A stretch of 64,000 bases of DNA from Puccinellia tenuiflora (taxonomy: Eukaryota; Streptophyta; Magnoliopsida; Poales; Poaceae). Each line of letters starts with the position of its first letter. Position 1 is the stretch's first letter. Position numbers and translations under genes: made by a program. The stretch is from positions 237,282 to 301,281 of the forward strand of contig QRDG01000855.1 in the NCBI GenBank assembly GCA_012064385.1, given 5' to 3'. The notes under the pieces are model-generated. The model saw only the letters and a program-made list of their open reading frames with translations, ran no database searches and had not been told where the DNA came from. This document shows positions 45,287 to 56,639 of this stretch, piece after piece.

Positions 45287-45490
45287 AGCTTGAATTTATA
45301 TATCTTACTATCACCTAGTCAATTATATTGCTTAGCATAAGTTGTTGGTGCACATAGGTAAACCTAGCTAGTTTAGGTTTTGGCTTGATAAATTAAACGT
45401 TAGTTTTATTCTGCATTTATTCAAGCCTTAACCGTAATAATTTTAAATCGCCTATTCACCCCCCCTCTAGGCAACATCTCTGTCCTTTCA

Positions 45491-47575
45491 GCTACGACGG
45501 CGACGATCTCGAGCTCGACACCGGCGGCTGGCGTTCGGGACGCCGGACGCGTTCCATGGCCTCCGTCCCACCCAGCACGCGCGCCTGGTACCACCGGGTA
45601 GTGGACGATGAGGCGAAGACGATGGACAAGGTCTCCGAGCTTGGAGCTCCTCCTTTCGCCGGCGATGTGAGATGGACGTCGGCGGCCGAGAGGATTAGGG
45701 TTAGGGTTTGGGATGATTTTGGCTCAGAGAGAGGTGAGGGAGAGTGAGAGGGCAAGAATGAGGTGAGGACTCGATCTGGACGTCTCCCTCCCTTCTTATC
45801 CACGCGACAGAGCGGCAAGCAATAGGTGGAAGCGATGACGTTGGCCTCGTCCTTCTGGCGAGAGGAAGAAGAAAAGAAAGAAAAGGATATTTTTCAAATA
45901 ACCCCCTGGACTTGTTTGTAATTACTAAAACTTTTAAAATAGAAATTTCACATATTTATTTAGGGATTTTATACAAGTCCAAAAATCATGGAAAAATTCA
46001 TGGTGTCTTCTAATAATATATAGAAGCTCCACATATTTTTATTTTGAATTTTTGAAACACCTTTGTCACATTTTAAAATAGAGATATAAATGTGTTCACA
46101 TTTATTTTTGATACAACCAAGTTCTTGAGTTCAAAAGCAATACATGCCATGAACTTGATAAATTATTTAACATTTATTGCAGAGTTGGAATGTCATACCA
46201 ACTGTAAGTGGTGGTGAGGTGTTATGCTAGCTTTGCTTGCGAATTTATTATTCACTGATGAATATATTTTCTGAGATTTGTGCCCATGTGTGTATCTGTT
46301 GAGCTAGGTATTTTGCTTGTGGACAACTCTCCTAGGAGGCAAGCCTATCCCTCTTGTGTTTGATATAACCCTGTTGTAGAATTCATACTTGGAGATGCCA
46401 AGTAGCTTTTGTTATTAGATGACTTGTGGCTTTTATCTTATGTGGACTTTAAATTATAAGGGTAGTGATGACCAATTGGCTTTGCAATATTCCTATTTGT
46501 GGTCTTTATCATTTGGCTGATTTTCTTCTTTGGAAATTAATTCCATTAGAGAAATATTCTTATATGGCTTTCTTAGTTAAGCACTTGATTAGATTAAGAG
46601 ATTGATAATTTGCCTTCTTGATAAATGAGTCAATGTTGCCTCTTGTCCCTTCTCTTGTATGAATCAAATGCTGCTCCTCATCCTTGTTGCCTACTTGACT
46701 GCAGGTGATCCAGCTGATCCAAGTCCGATCCATAATCCCTTGTTGCCTTTGAATTAGTATTGATCCCTCATTTCATCATTTGGATGTTAGGGCAAGTTCC
46801 TAATATCCATTGGTTAAGTTCCAAAATTAAGTTGCCTCACCCTTGTGGTGAAGGCAAACATTTTATTCAACAAACACTCTCCTTCTGACCATGTTTATTA
46901 TTATTTGAAACTCAATTGCTGTTATGCATACAAAGAAATCTGTTAGCAAGGTTGCAAGGCTTGTTACCAAACTCCTTCATATAACACAAAGCCTTTAAAT
47001 TTCACCCCAACTTTCTTTATTATTTGATTTGTCTTGCAAGAATGCATTTAAGAAGATTTGAAGATAAGAAGCTAAGATCAAATAAGAAGATCAAGTTTAG
47101 TTTCGTAATATAGGATTACTTAAGCATTTGTATTAACTTTTATTGTTGAGGCAATGTAAAGACAATGTTTTAATGTACTCAACCAATTAAATTATTTGCT
47201 TTGTTTTAATAGCTCTTTGAATTGTGATAGGTTTTAACACAAATTTAATTTGGTATATATTTATGAGTTGTTTGCTTAATTGTATAAACATGTATAACTT
47301 TATTATTCAATTTAAATGAGTTTTCCAATACAATATCATTTGTATAATCCAATTGGATCTGAATTCCCGCAACCAGTAAAATGCCTAGAGGTCATGTTGA
47401 GATTTATCACATTCACCTGAAATGAGCTAAAGCCTAATGCATTAAGGTGAATGAACTCTGATCACTCCAGGGTTTTATTTTGCGAAAAATTTATTCAGGT
47501 TTTCAGATGCATGCATGCAGATGCACAAAATCATACTTCTGCCCTTCGTTGGTTGCTAAATGCTGGGGTATTACA
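45491..47575 (-). mobile_element. LTR Q (Gypsy-type), right part, target of J
   Basis: The minus strand begins TGTAATACCCCAGCATTTAG at 47575, a typical Gypsy LTR start. The segment runs left to 45491, where J is inserted. Stretches near 45900-46100 resemble N and M (TCATGGTGTCTTC...GAAGCTCCACA), so it is a distant relative of that LTR family. The left part is outside the window. No gene is supported; frames at 45492-45818 lie in GC-rich LTR DNA. Confidence 0.62.
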
Positions 47576-50500
47576 GAGCAGAAGGTGTTGGATTGTAGAT
47601 TCGCGCAAGCTTCCACTACAAACACTAACAGAAGGATTTTTATGAGTTTTTATAGTAACAAATAAATAAAGTGTGAGTAAATAAAAGAGAGCAATAATTA
47701 TTGCAGCAAGTGGCCCAATCCTTTTTAGCACAAAGGACAAACCAGTGAATCTACTTATAAAGGCTAAATGCTCCTGAGCACACATGGGAGTAATGTCAAG
47801 TCACTTTTGCTTCATATTGCTGATTAATGTTTAACATTTTGCTAAGTGTTGTGTGGGTAAACCTATGCTAATGAACCGCCCTTACTTGGACTAAAACACA
47901 CTTGTGATTACACTTCCCTACAAACATCCGCAAATGCAAGGAAGTATTTAAGAATTAACTAACCACAGCCTTAAACTCTGAGATCCTACACTCCCTCATG
48001 CACTAATTTACCGGCGGGGGTTTAGGTTTCTGCCAATCCCGCAACCACCTCACGAGCAAACTAAATACACAATGCATTCCCCTAGGCCCATAAAGATGAA
48101 GTGTCATGTAGTCGACATTCACACAACACCACTAGAAGAATAGCACCACAACTTAAATATCAAACCATTAAATACTACTCAGCATAATCCACTACTTGCA
48201 ACGAGACTTCCCCATGTCCTCAGGAACTAAATGAACTACTCACAAGACATCATATGGATCATAATCAGGGGTGATGAATAAATGGTCAACAATCTGGTCA
48301 TAAAAGTAATTCACCGAAAACTAAAAAGCATCAACTACACAAGGCAATCAACACCGGAGAAGTGTTCCCAATGAACTACAAAAAAGATAACCCTAAATGT
48401 AACAGCGGAAGGGAGTGGAGCTGTGGGGATGATGGTGCTGTCGGTGAGGATGATGTTGCTGATGATCCCGATGAAGCCCGTGACGATGACGATGATGATG
48501 GCGACGATCTCCCCACTCCGGGAAGGAATTCCCCTGGTAGATTTCTCCCTGCCGGAGAGCTTTTTCTCTCTCTGTGGTTTCCACCCCCGTGGCGGCGGTG
48601 GAATATTTCTTCGAATCGTCCCCCAATGTTTTTAGGTCAGAGGGGGTGATATACCCCAAAGGGGGGAGCCGGAGGCGACCCAGGGCCACCAGGTGGGCCC
48701 CAGGCGCGGCCCAAGGAGGGGCCGCAGCCAGGTGCCACCTGGCGCCCTGGTGGCTCCCCCCGGTCGCCCTTTTGGCTTCTTCCGTCATATGGCAAAATAA
48801 TAATCTCTGAATTTTTCTGGAATTTTTGGCGATGTAGTGGTACAGTATCTTGACGGTGCCTTTTCCAGCTGATTCCGGGCTCCGGCAGTTAAATCACCAA
48901 CAATCATCAAACATGCAAAATAAGGTAAAATAACATAAGTATTGCATTCTAATATGAAATATATCCATGAATAACAACAAATTATGATATAAAATAATGA
49001 TGCAAAATGGACGTATCAACTCCCCCAAGCTTAGACCTCGCTTATCCCCAAGCGAATACTGAGCTCAGTAAACATGACCACAGGTTTATGGAGTGAAGTG
49101 TCGATAATAACGAATACGGACAAGAAGCATCAGTATTTACTAAACAAGCACACACTCATTCTAAACAACAACCCTTTTCTCATATCAAACTTAAAGAACA
49201 AGTGATAGATCAACCACATATAGAGGTGCACAGAGAAAAACATAATTGAGTGATGACCACAGGTTTATGGAGTGAAGTGTCGATAATAACGAATACGGAC
49301 AAGAAGCATCAGTATTTACTAAACAAGCACACACTCATTCTAAACAACAACCCTTTTCTCATATCAAACTTAAAGAACAAGTGATAGATCAACCACATAT
49401 AGAGGTGCACAGAGAAAAACATAATTGAGTGATGGAAAACTGTGTTCTTGGTCAGAGAACATCTAACATATCAAACTTATCTTTCAAGGAGAATCTATAT
49501 AAGAGCTATTATCAGCAGATATCACAAGCTTCGAATATCAAAGAGTTATCTTCCAAGAGTTATATTATTGCAATAAAAGTAAAAATACCGTACAAAGAAG
49601 ATGATCGTTCAGCAAAGCTCAACTTTCAACTTGTTTACCAAAATGGCACTTTTAACTGCAATAAAACATGATCAAACAAGGCTTTTAGACTTGTGAGAGC
49701 GGCTGGTTTTAGAGGAACGAGTACATTCCTCTTTCTCCTTGGTTTCACCACTAACCAATGTTGAGCTGATTTCTCAGATTTCCATTGTGCGGAGAAGAAT
49801 GGTGAGTTATATTTATATTTTGCTTAAGCCGCTCTCGGGTTAATTCAAGTGAGGACATGAACCATCAACACCGGGTGAAAAGGGGGGAAATGACCTTGCT
49901 TGTCACAAGTTATAACCAACTTCTTACTGCTTCCTCATGAGCTTAAAAACAGGGGCACAAAATAGAGAATTTTGAAAGTTTTAAAGATAGCACATGAAAA
50001 TTTTACTTGGAGTGGCAGAGAAATACCACATGTAGGTAGGTATGGTGGACACAAATGGCAAAAGTGTTTGGCTCAAGTATTTGGATGCACGAGAAGTATT
50101 CCCTCTCAATGCAGGGTTTTGGATAGCAAGGCTTATAGCAAACATAAGTGTTGAGAGATACAAACAATATATATTACCAGCGATAAGATTGATCATACCT
50201 TAAGGAGCCATCTTCCTTGTCAGCATAAAGTTCTTATTCAAGAATATAAAGCTTGGAAACTGACAAATCTGTAAGATATCAAAGATAATATATTTGCAAG
50301 TGAAACTTTCTTCTCTACTTAAGCATCCAAGAATTGTTGCTACTGACCAATGCTATGCTTGCCAACACCCAATTAGATTTTCAAAGCTGCACCTAATATA
50401 AGACCAACACTTTTCCAAAGAGATCTAGAGATTACTTGCAAGCTAGAATAAAGCGGTCCGAGAAAGTAAAAGCCAGACTTCTCATTAATATTCCATAACG

Positions 50501-50702
50501 ACAACCACACCAACGGATACGAAGCTAATACATGAAAGGATAACAACGACAATGCACACACTATTTCATATGATAACTTCTCTACTCAGGACATGACACA
50601 CGACTAAAAGATAAAAAGGTAAAAGATAATGATGATACTGAGGCACTCCCCAAGCTTGGAACAAGCTAAGGGAGTGCCATTACCCATGACGTCCAAATTA
50701 CT
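47576..50702 (-). mobile_element. Gypsy element P (minus strand): 3' LTR and internal 3' part
   Basis: 47576-49018 is LTR on the minus strand, starting TGATACGTCCATTTTGCATC at 49018. The purine-rich tract (minus strand AAGCTTGGGGGAGT) lies at 49019-49032. 49033-50702 is internal sequence without genes; 49680-49900 is the reverse complement of homologous sequence in element G (13350-13570). Q abuts it at 47575 and M at 50703 (left flank TTACT). Frames within the LTR (48362-48810) lie in a GC-rich, palindrome-rich patch and are not credible genes. Confidence 0.7.
49076..49433. repeat. Identical 179-bp tandem duplication in element P
   Basis: The unit from GACCACAGGTTTATGGAGTG to AACATAATTGAGTGAT occurs twice, at 49076-49254 and 49255-49433, with no difference that I can see. 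A perfect copy in otherwise decayed DNA indicates a recent duplication or an assembly artefact. Confidence 0.9.
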
Positions 50703-52828
50703 TGTAACAGCCCCAGCTTTGTAATGAAAAATACCAAAACTTTTTCCACTTTTGCATCATTGTTTGTATCATGGCATCCATATGAAATTGCTATTCTAAC
50801 TATCCATCTATGCAAGCAATTAAAATGGGGAAGCAAACTTCCCAAACATCCCAACCAATGCAATTGCTCAACTTAGCAAACCAAATCATTCTTGGACTTC
50901 CAAATGGTTTAGGAAGTTCCAAGTTTACCTTTTATAACTAATTCCCAAATTCCAAATCTTACCAAATAAGAAATGAATTTGAGGATCCAAAATTGGTTCA
51001 ATCCAATTCTATTTTGAGACCAAGATAAACTTTCCAAAAATTCAAAATAAAATCATGGGTTGCTTCAATGTTATTGTTAGAGCCTCCATGAATATTTGCA
51101 TTAATTTTTCAAATGCTTAAGTACTCCAAGTAAATGCATATCTTTGAATTATTCAAATTGCCATATTCAAACTTATGTTCAAATGTTGCTCAAAACTTTT
51201 ATTTTGGAAGCACCAATTTTTGCGGAGCTTCTAAGTATTAAGGGGAGCCTACTCAAATATTTTCATAATTTTCAAAAAAAATTTAGTGCCTCATTTAAAT
51301 CACTAAAAGCTGCTGGACTCAAAAGAAAAACAGAAAAAGGAAATGTTTGAAAATCTGACAGGGGATCCCCCCTGTCATTCCCTCCTCTCTCCTTTTCTTC
51401 TCCACAGTGCCGGCCGGCACTGGTGCCATGCCGAGGCACCCATGCCGGCGTGCCCCCCCTCTCACGCGTGCCTCCGTGGTGTCACATCCCGAATTTTGGC
51501 CCTATAAAATTTTCTTTGACAAAACCAAAATTTGGATTTGGATTTGGACCCTTTGATCTTGGCACCTCTATTTTCTTCTACATTTCTAAAACCCCAGGAT
51601 TTCCCAAAATAGTTGTCTTTTCTTTAAATGCAAAAGGACCTAAACCCTAGCCTTCCAAAGGAGCCATACCAAGGGTGACTTCAAAAATTCCCCAAAAATT
51701 CCAGAGTGATCCCCATCTAGCCTAGAACCCATTTATGCAAAAATATTGGGTGACTTGTTAAGAAAAGGGTTGACATCTTCCCTGATTTATTTTCTGCCAA
51801 AAATATCCAAAACCCTAGCTTTCCAAAGGATGTATGTCAAGACCATCTTCAAAAATTCTCCAAAAATTCAGGGAGGATCCCTAACCAGTGTATAACCCAA
51901 ATATACAAAAATATTTGATACCTTGTCAAGAAAATATTTGAGCTTTCCCCTGTTCTACTTTCTGGCCTAAACTTGTTGTTTTTGGAAACCCTACTAAAAC
52001 ATTTTCAAAATTCTAAAAAACCCTAGGTAGATGCTCCTAACCAATATCTACCTCCTGTATTTTTCCTGGCGAAATATCTTCTATTCTAGTTGCCCAAAAC
52101 CCAATTCCCCTTTTCAGCCGAAGGTGTTCGATGAAATTTTCTCTTCTCCCAACTTGCAGTATAGCTCGAGCACATAACTAGACTTGGATAGAGTTTCAAA
52201 TTATGCACCTAGTGACACGATTACTTTTCTGTTTTGGTGCCCTATGGTGCCAATGGCATGACCATGCCGGTCATGGCATGCCCTGTGGCATGGCCACCAC
52301 GGGCATGTTCATGCCAGGAGGACGCCGCCGGTTTGTGGTCGTCGCCGTTAAGCCTTCCCCGCTGCTCCCCTCGTGCCCCAGCTTCACCACCTCCCCCTCG
52401 ACCACCCCCTCGGCCAAGCACCGCCGCCACTGCTCCCCCGTGCGCCGTCGGGCACTAGCCGACGCGCCGCTCGAACAGGGCCGCCGCGGGACCCTCCCCC
52501 CCCGCACCAGTGACTACACTGCCGCCGTGCTTATCCCCTCCCCGCGAATCCCGTCGTCCAGCAACCCCTGCCGCTACACCATCGACGCACCGTCCGTCGC
52601 TCCCCCCTGCGCCACCCTTTCCGTGTCGCCGCCCGCCGTGACCACCCGGACCCCCACCACCACCATATGCCACGCCACCCCGGTCTTATCCCCTGCCACG
52701 GATTCCTCGTCGACAGCAAGGCCTCGATGCTACACCATCGACAAGATGGCCGTCGTCCCGTCGCTGCCACCCACGACACCTCACCCTCCACCACCGCATC
52801 ATGCCCACGGCCAACCCCGACGGGAGGC

Positions 52829-52836
52829 TATTTAAG
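52829..52836 (+). promoter_or_regulatory. TATA box in the 5' LTR of L
   Basis: TATTTAAG lies in GGAGGCTATTTAAGTGCACC and is followed by a C-rich leader. The same box is at 59502-59509 in the 3' LTR. It is the best candidate for the U3/R promoter. Confidence 0.6.
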
Positions 52837-53807
52837 TGCACCCCAGCCATCATCGAGCACCACCCCAGCCTCCTCCCTCACCCATCCTCCCCCTCCTCGA
52901 GTATTGCCTCCCGGGAAACCTCCCATCGCCGGCGACGAGCTCGCCCCCGCCATTCGGCCTCCGAGAAATTCACCTCTCCAGAGCTAGCCCGCCACCAATT
53001 CCTCACCCCCTCCTCCAATCTAGAACCCAAGGAACCCGATGACGCCCTCGCTCGGGTGAATGGTGGCCGGAGACGCCGTGTTCGTCTTCAACCACCACTC
53101 GGCCTCCGCGGGCACCAACGCCGCCGCCGCTCGAGACCTCCCCACTGCCCGTGAGCACGCCGACGGCAGGAACCCCATCTCCCCAAGCCTCCCTGCACCT
53201 ACTCCTTCGCCTCCCGATCGCCGCAGCCGCCCAGGAGCCTCGCCGGTGAGTCCACCGTGCCGGCAAGCCTCCACCCCGTGCCCCTGTTTCTTTTTCTTTT
53301 GTTTTTTTTCCGCGCGTACCGGTTCGCTAACGGGCCGCTGACCAGTGGGTCCCGGCCGTCAGATTTTTAAACTTTCCTGAGACGTTTTTCTTTATTTGTT
53401 TCTGTTTTAAAAAGGGCAGATTCTAGGGTTAGGTTTGAAAGGGTATAACTTTCTAAAAAATAAACAGAAAAATATGAATCTTTTTGCGCTGGCTTTGTTT
53501 TGAAATTCTCTATCCAATGCCACTGGTTTCAATTGATTTGATGTTCATTTGCCCCCTGAACTCTTGAATGCCTTGTGGAAGGTTTTAACCCTATTTTTGA
53601 ATTTCTTTAATAGATTCCAACCCCCCTATCGAAGTGGAAGTTGAACCTATCCCTGAAGGAAAGCCATCAGCCCCCAACCATCTGTTCCAAGTCCTCGATG
53701 TTTTATTTGTTGCTTGATTGAGTGGTAGTTGCATCTCATGTGTCACCCCTACGCTAATATTTCATGCTTATGATTTCATGCAATTTATTATTGTCACCTT
53801 TATTTCA

Positions 53808-54268
53808 TGCAATACGATAAACTCATGTTCCGTGAGTTGAGTTCCGGCCGGTGACTAAATACATGTTGGGCACCGCCCGCGTGGATTGAATCTCGCCTAC
53901 TTTCAGTACTTTTATTCCAAGCAACTTTACTTTCCTGCAATACGATAAACCCATCAAGTGTGGGTTGAGTTCCGGCCGGCGACTAAATACATGTTGGGCT
54001 CCGCCCACGTGGATTGAATCTCGTCTACTTTCCGTAGAGTGGGGTGTGCGTATTTATTTACTCAACCCGTGGCTGCAACTGGCCGGAGACATCTCCGTCC
54101 TCGCCCGGTTGATTTTGTTATTTTATCTTCTTACTCGACCCGTGGCTGCAACTGGCCGGAGACCTCTCCGTCCTCGCCCGGTTGATTTTGTTATTTTATC
54201 TTTACTCAACCTGTGGCTGTCACTGGTCGGAGGAAACTCCGCCATCGCCCGGTTGACCTTATTTTACC
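53808..54268 (+). repeat. Two tandem repeat blocks in the LTR of L
   Basis: First, a 128-bp duplication beginning TGCAATACGATAAAC starts at 53808 and 53936. Second, three ~72-bp copies of ACTCAACCCGTGGCTGCAAC begin at 54060, 54133 and 54204. Both blocks are repeated in the 3' LTR (about 60480-60940), so they predate the insertion. Confidence 0.88.
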
Positions 54269-55387
54269 TTGCTGAACTACTATGTGATTATTTGATGCTC
54301 ATGTATATCTTGTGGACTAACGTTTGTTGCTGTCTTATGGTCGAGAATAAAAAAATTGACTAAAAAGATAACCACCTCCGTCGACTAGATTGAGTCAAAT
54401 AGTGCCACTCGCCAAACACACCCGCACAACCATGCGTCGTTGAAATGGGAAGACCGTAGCTTAGTAGCCTACCGAGCCTCTTTTGATGCTACCCACTTGG
54501 CAAGTCTAGTCGGTTACTGCATAGTTGTGGTCGGGGCTAGTCTTGTGAAGGTTCCGGAGCTAGGCGTTGCTCATGAGTTGGGGACGTGCCGGATTCACTT
54601 CGTCATAAGACTTAGCCCGAGTGGTAAGTCGGTAGCTACATAAGGAGTGCCTTGGTAGTGCGGACGGCTACGGGGGAATAGGTTTGTGCGGCAGGTACCG
54701 GCTGTACAAGCTTAGACCCCAACGTGTGGATAAAAGTTGCAACCTCTCGAGAGTGTCAAATCTAGAATCTAGTATTGTTCCTACCCAAGGAACGGTGTTG
54801 GGTCCAGTCACACTAGAGTCAGTCCAGTCGAACACGGAGAAATAAATTCACCAAACGGCCAGAGTTGGCCAAAGTTGAATGAGCTGAAAAGTGGACCATA
54901 GTTGGTCAAGAGCTGAGCTCGAGGTGGACCAGAGTTGGTCACGCTTGAGAACCTAAGTGTTGAGAATATTGTTGGGTGGGAATGAGACTCGTTCTCATAA
55001 TCCACGGTTTTCGTCACAGGTAAGTAGGTAAGTTAAGTCCAACCGTTAAGCTTGGACTCGCACCTGCACCCATGCCATGCCATATAGGACCGTTGGTTAC
55101 GGTTGATTGAGGATTGATGTCTTGCGAGTACATTCCATGTACTCACCTGGCTTTTCATGTGGCCAGATCCTCCTACCCCCATCGCCGAGTACCCCTTGTA
55201 CGAGAACTAGATCCGGTATCCAGGCAGAGCCCTGTGGAGTTAGGCCCTCTTCGTCGCACGCTTCCGCCAATCCGCTGACGCCCTCTGATGAAGTCATGTT
55301 CGATAAATAATGTACAAACTGTTGTGTGCGCTAGGGCGCAGCCTTGTAATGAGACCCTTGTAATCCATCGTCGGTTCCCGACCCCTT

Positions 55388-55393
55388 AATAAA
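55388..55393 (+). terminator. Polyadenylation signal in the 5' LTR of L
   Basis: AATAAA lies in CCCCTTAATAAAGTGGC, about 95 bp before the LTR end, and recurs at 62059-62064 in the 3' LTR, where it would end the element's transcript. Confidence 0.6.
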
Positions 55394-55488
55394 GTGGCTA
55401 TGTTCTGTTATCAAGTTTTCATATATTCAGTGCTCCTGGGACTGATATATGGGGTAACTCGATCTCCGGATCGGGGTGCCACAGAGCT

Positions 55489-55500
55489 TGGTATCAGAGC
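55489..55500 (+). promoter_or_regulatory. Primer binding site of element L
   Basis: TGGTATCAGAGC starts five bases after the 5' LTR end. It is complementary to initiator tRNA-Met, the usual primer of Gypsy and Copia elements in plants. Confidence 0.92.
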
Positions 55501-55640
55501 CTAACTGCCTATAGGATACCCTAGTTCTAAACGGAACCTTAGATAGCGAACGTTGCTTTGCTTGCTTTTAATTGTTTCTCTATCTGTTTGTGTTTTTCTA
55601 ACCTTGCAACTCACATTTTTGGCTTCTAACTTTGGTACAG

Positions 55641-56408
55641 ATGAAGTTTGAGCTACCCGTAGAAACCCCCGCCTTGAACGTCCCCGGCATGCCGCAATTC
55701 CTCCGCGAGATTTGGGCACACCTCTACCCATCCTCCCCTTCTCCGACCTACCGCGTGCTATGCTCCCGTCATGATGGGACCCACTCGGAGTTTATCACCA
55801 CCGTCTACTTGTGCGCCTCGCCCGTGGGCCAAGGACACACGTACGCCCTCTCCTCCGGCGTCCACCCCCAGGAGACCCGAGCCATCCAAGAAGCCGCTGC
55901 AGATGCCATCGTTCTTCTCCGCACCCACAACCCTATCATGAGGAGGTGCCCTCGCTATGCACACCTCCCAAGGCTGGATTGGGGCAACGGAGATGTCCTC
56001 TTTCCCAACCCGAGGGATCTCTCTTCAAAACTCACCGCCCTTCTCCGGTACACATCCTACCTCCACCAATATCTGCACGACACACCTTCTCACGCTAGCA
56101 TGACTGCGGTTGGAGCAACAAGAGCACCAGGAATCGGTCCTTCCCACAAGATCCCTCCGTATTCAACCCACCTTCCCCGTACTCTTGACCAGCTGAGAGC
56201 AAAACTCGCTTCCACTCCCGCTCGAGCCACCGCGTTCCGTAGCTCTAGCGCCCCTCCTCGCTTCTTCACTGGATACCCTCAGGAACCTCAGGCCCAGTGT
56301 CTCCGCGTCGACATCGGCACACCCTTCCCCTCGTACACCCCCATAGCGCTGGGAAGGAGCATCGACGGCATCGACATCATCGCACCTGCTACTCCCCTCG
56401 AGATGTAG
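55641..56408 (+). CDS. 255-aa protein upstream of Gag in element L, dsRBD-like pattern
   Basis: Intact frame from ATG 55641 (preceded by TTTGGTACAG) to TAG 56406-56408. The order in residues ~18-97 (MPQFLREIWAHL, then PTYRVLCSRHDG, then SEFITTVYLC, then ALSSGVHPQ, then AIQEAAADAIVLLR) resembles the helix-strand-strand-strand-helix plan of a double-stranded-RNA-binding domain, including the final AA..A...L helix. The remainder is Pro/Ser/Thr-rich. It lies between the primer site and gag, where most Gypsy elements have nothing. The domain assignment is inferred from pattern only, and the typical basic KKxAK patch is weak. Alternatives are an unknown element-specific protein or a captured host fragment. 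The frame is undamaged, unlike every other large frame in the window. Confidence 0.7.
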   Translation: MKFELPVETPALNVPGMPQFLREIWAHLYPSSPSPTYRVLCSRHDGTHSEFITTVYLCASPVGQGHTYALSSGVHPQETRAIQEAAADAIVLLRTHNPIMRRCPRYAHLPRLDWGNGDVLFPNPRDLSSKLTALLRYTSYLHQYLHDTPSHASMTAVGATRAPGIGPSHKIPPYSTHLPRTLDQLRAKLASTPARATAFRSSSAPPRFFTGYPQEPQAQCLRVDIGTPFPSYTPIALGRSIDGIDIIAPATPLEM

Positions 56409-56639
56409 CTCTAGACGCTAGCCTCCGGAGCAGTAGCGCTTGCATCCTAGCTGTGTATCATAGTCGACGATCACGTAGTCCGACGTGCACGTGAATAATG
56501 TAGGAGTAATGGCTTGTCCCTCGTATAATGTTGTGTACCATGTGTCATGTAACCCAACTCTCCATTGTATAAAAACGCCTTGGTTTTATCTCTTGCTTTT
56601 ATTTGGATCTTCTTGGATGTTGCATTTCTTTCTCCCCTT

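Larger units (their letters stand above)
27084..45490 (+). mobile_element. Copia (SIRE/Maximus-like) element J, gag only, heavily interrupted
   Basis: The element comprises a 5' LTR (its left part is cut by element G), an initiator-Met-type primer binding site, a degenerate gag, a long non-coding stretch, a purine-rich tract (AAAATGGGGGAGAC) and a 3' LTR from 38703 (TGAAAGTGC) to 45490 (CCTTTCA). The full LTR would be about 2.48 kb. No protease, integrase, reverse transcriptase or RNase H motif is seen, so this is a non-autonomous derivative. Insertions N (in gag) and K (in the 3' LTR) account for other interruptions. The family name is from memory of Triticeae repeats and is tentative. Confidence 0.8.
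38703..45490 (+). repeat. 3' LTR of element J (38703-40570 and ~45282-45490)
   Basis: The LTR has ends TGAAAG...CTTTCA. It carries the 5' 675 bp that are missing from the 5' LTR. Element K lies between about 40571 and 45281. Relative to the 5' LTR, the piece equivalent to 28256-28674 is missing, so the insertion was accompanied or followed by a deletion of about 420 bp. Confidence 0.87.
51480..55483 (+). repeat. 5' LTR of element L (4.0 kb)
   Basis: It runs from TGTCACATCCCGAATTTTGG to CGGATCGGGGTGCCACA. It has a TATA box at 52829 and AATAAA at 55388, so the transcribed R and U5 part is unusually long. The GC-rich segment 52250-53280 gives many overlapping frames on both strands that I do not regard as genes. 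A donor-like CGCCG|GTGAGTCC (53246) and an acceptor-like CTTTAATAG|ATTCC (53613) could define a 368-nt intron in the leader. Confidence 0.95.

Noticed and set aside
48362..48788. Acidic frame and its antisense partner in the LTR of P
   Set aside because: Triplet-like GATGATGAC repeats and GC-rich palindromes in an LTR; no start context, homology or conservation.
52203..53341. Proline/serine/threonine-rich frames in the LTR of L (and copies at 58874-59946)
   Set aside because: Stop-poor GC-rich DNA gives several competing frames on both strands. The repeat in the 3' LTR only reflects LTR identity, not selection.
54440..55310. Small frames repeated at 61112-61981
   Set aside because: LTR duplication; one copy loses the frame through small indels and no domain is visible.
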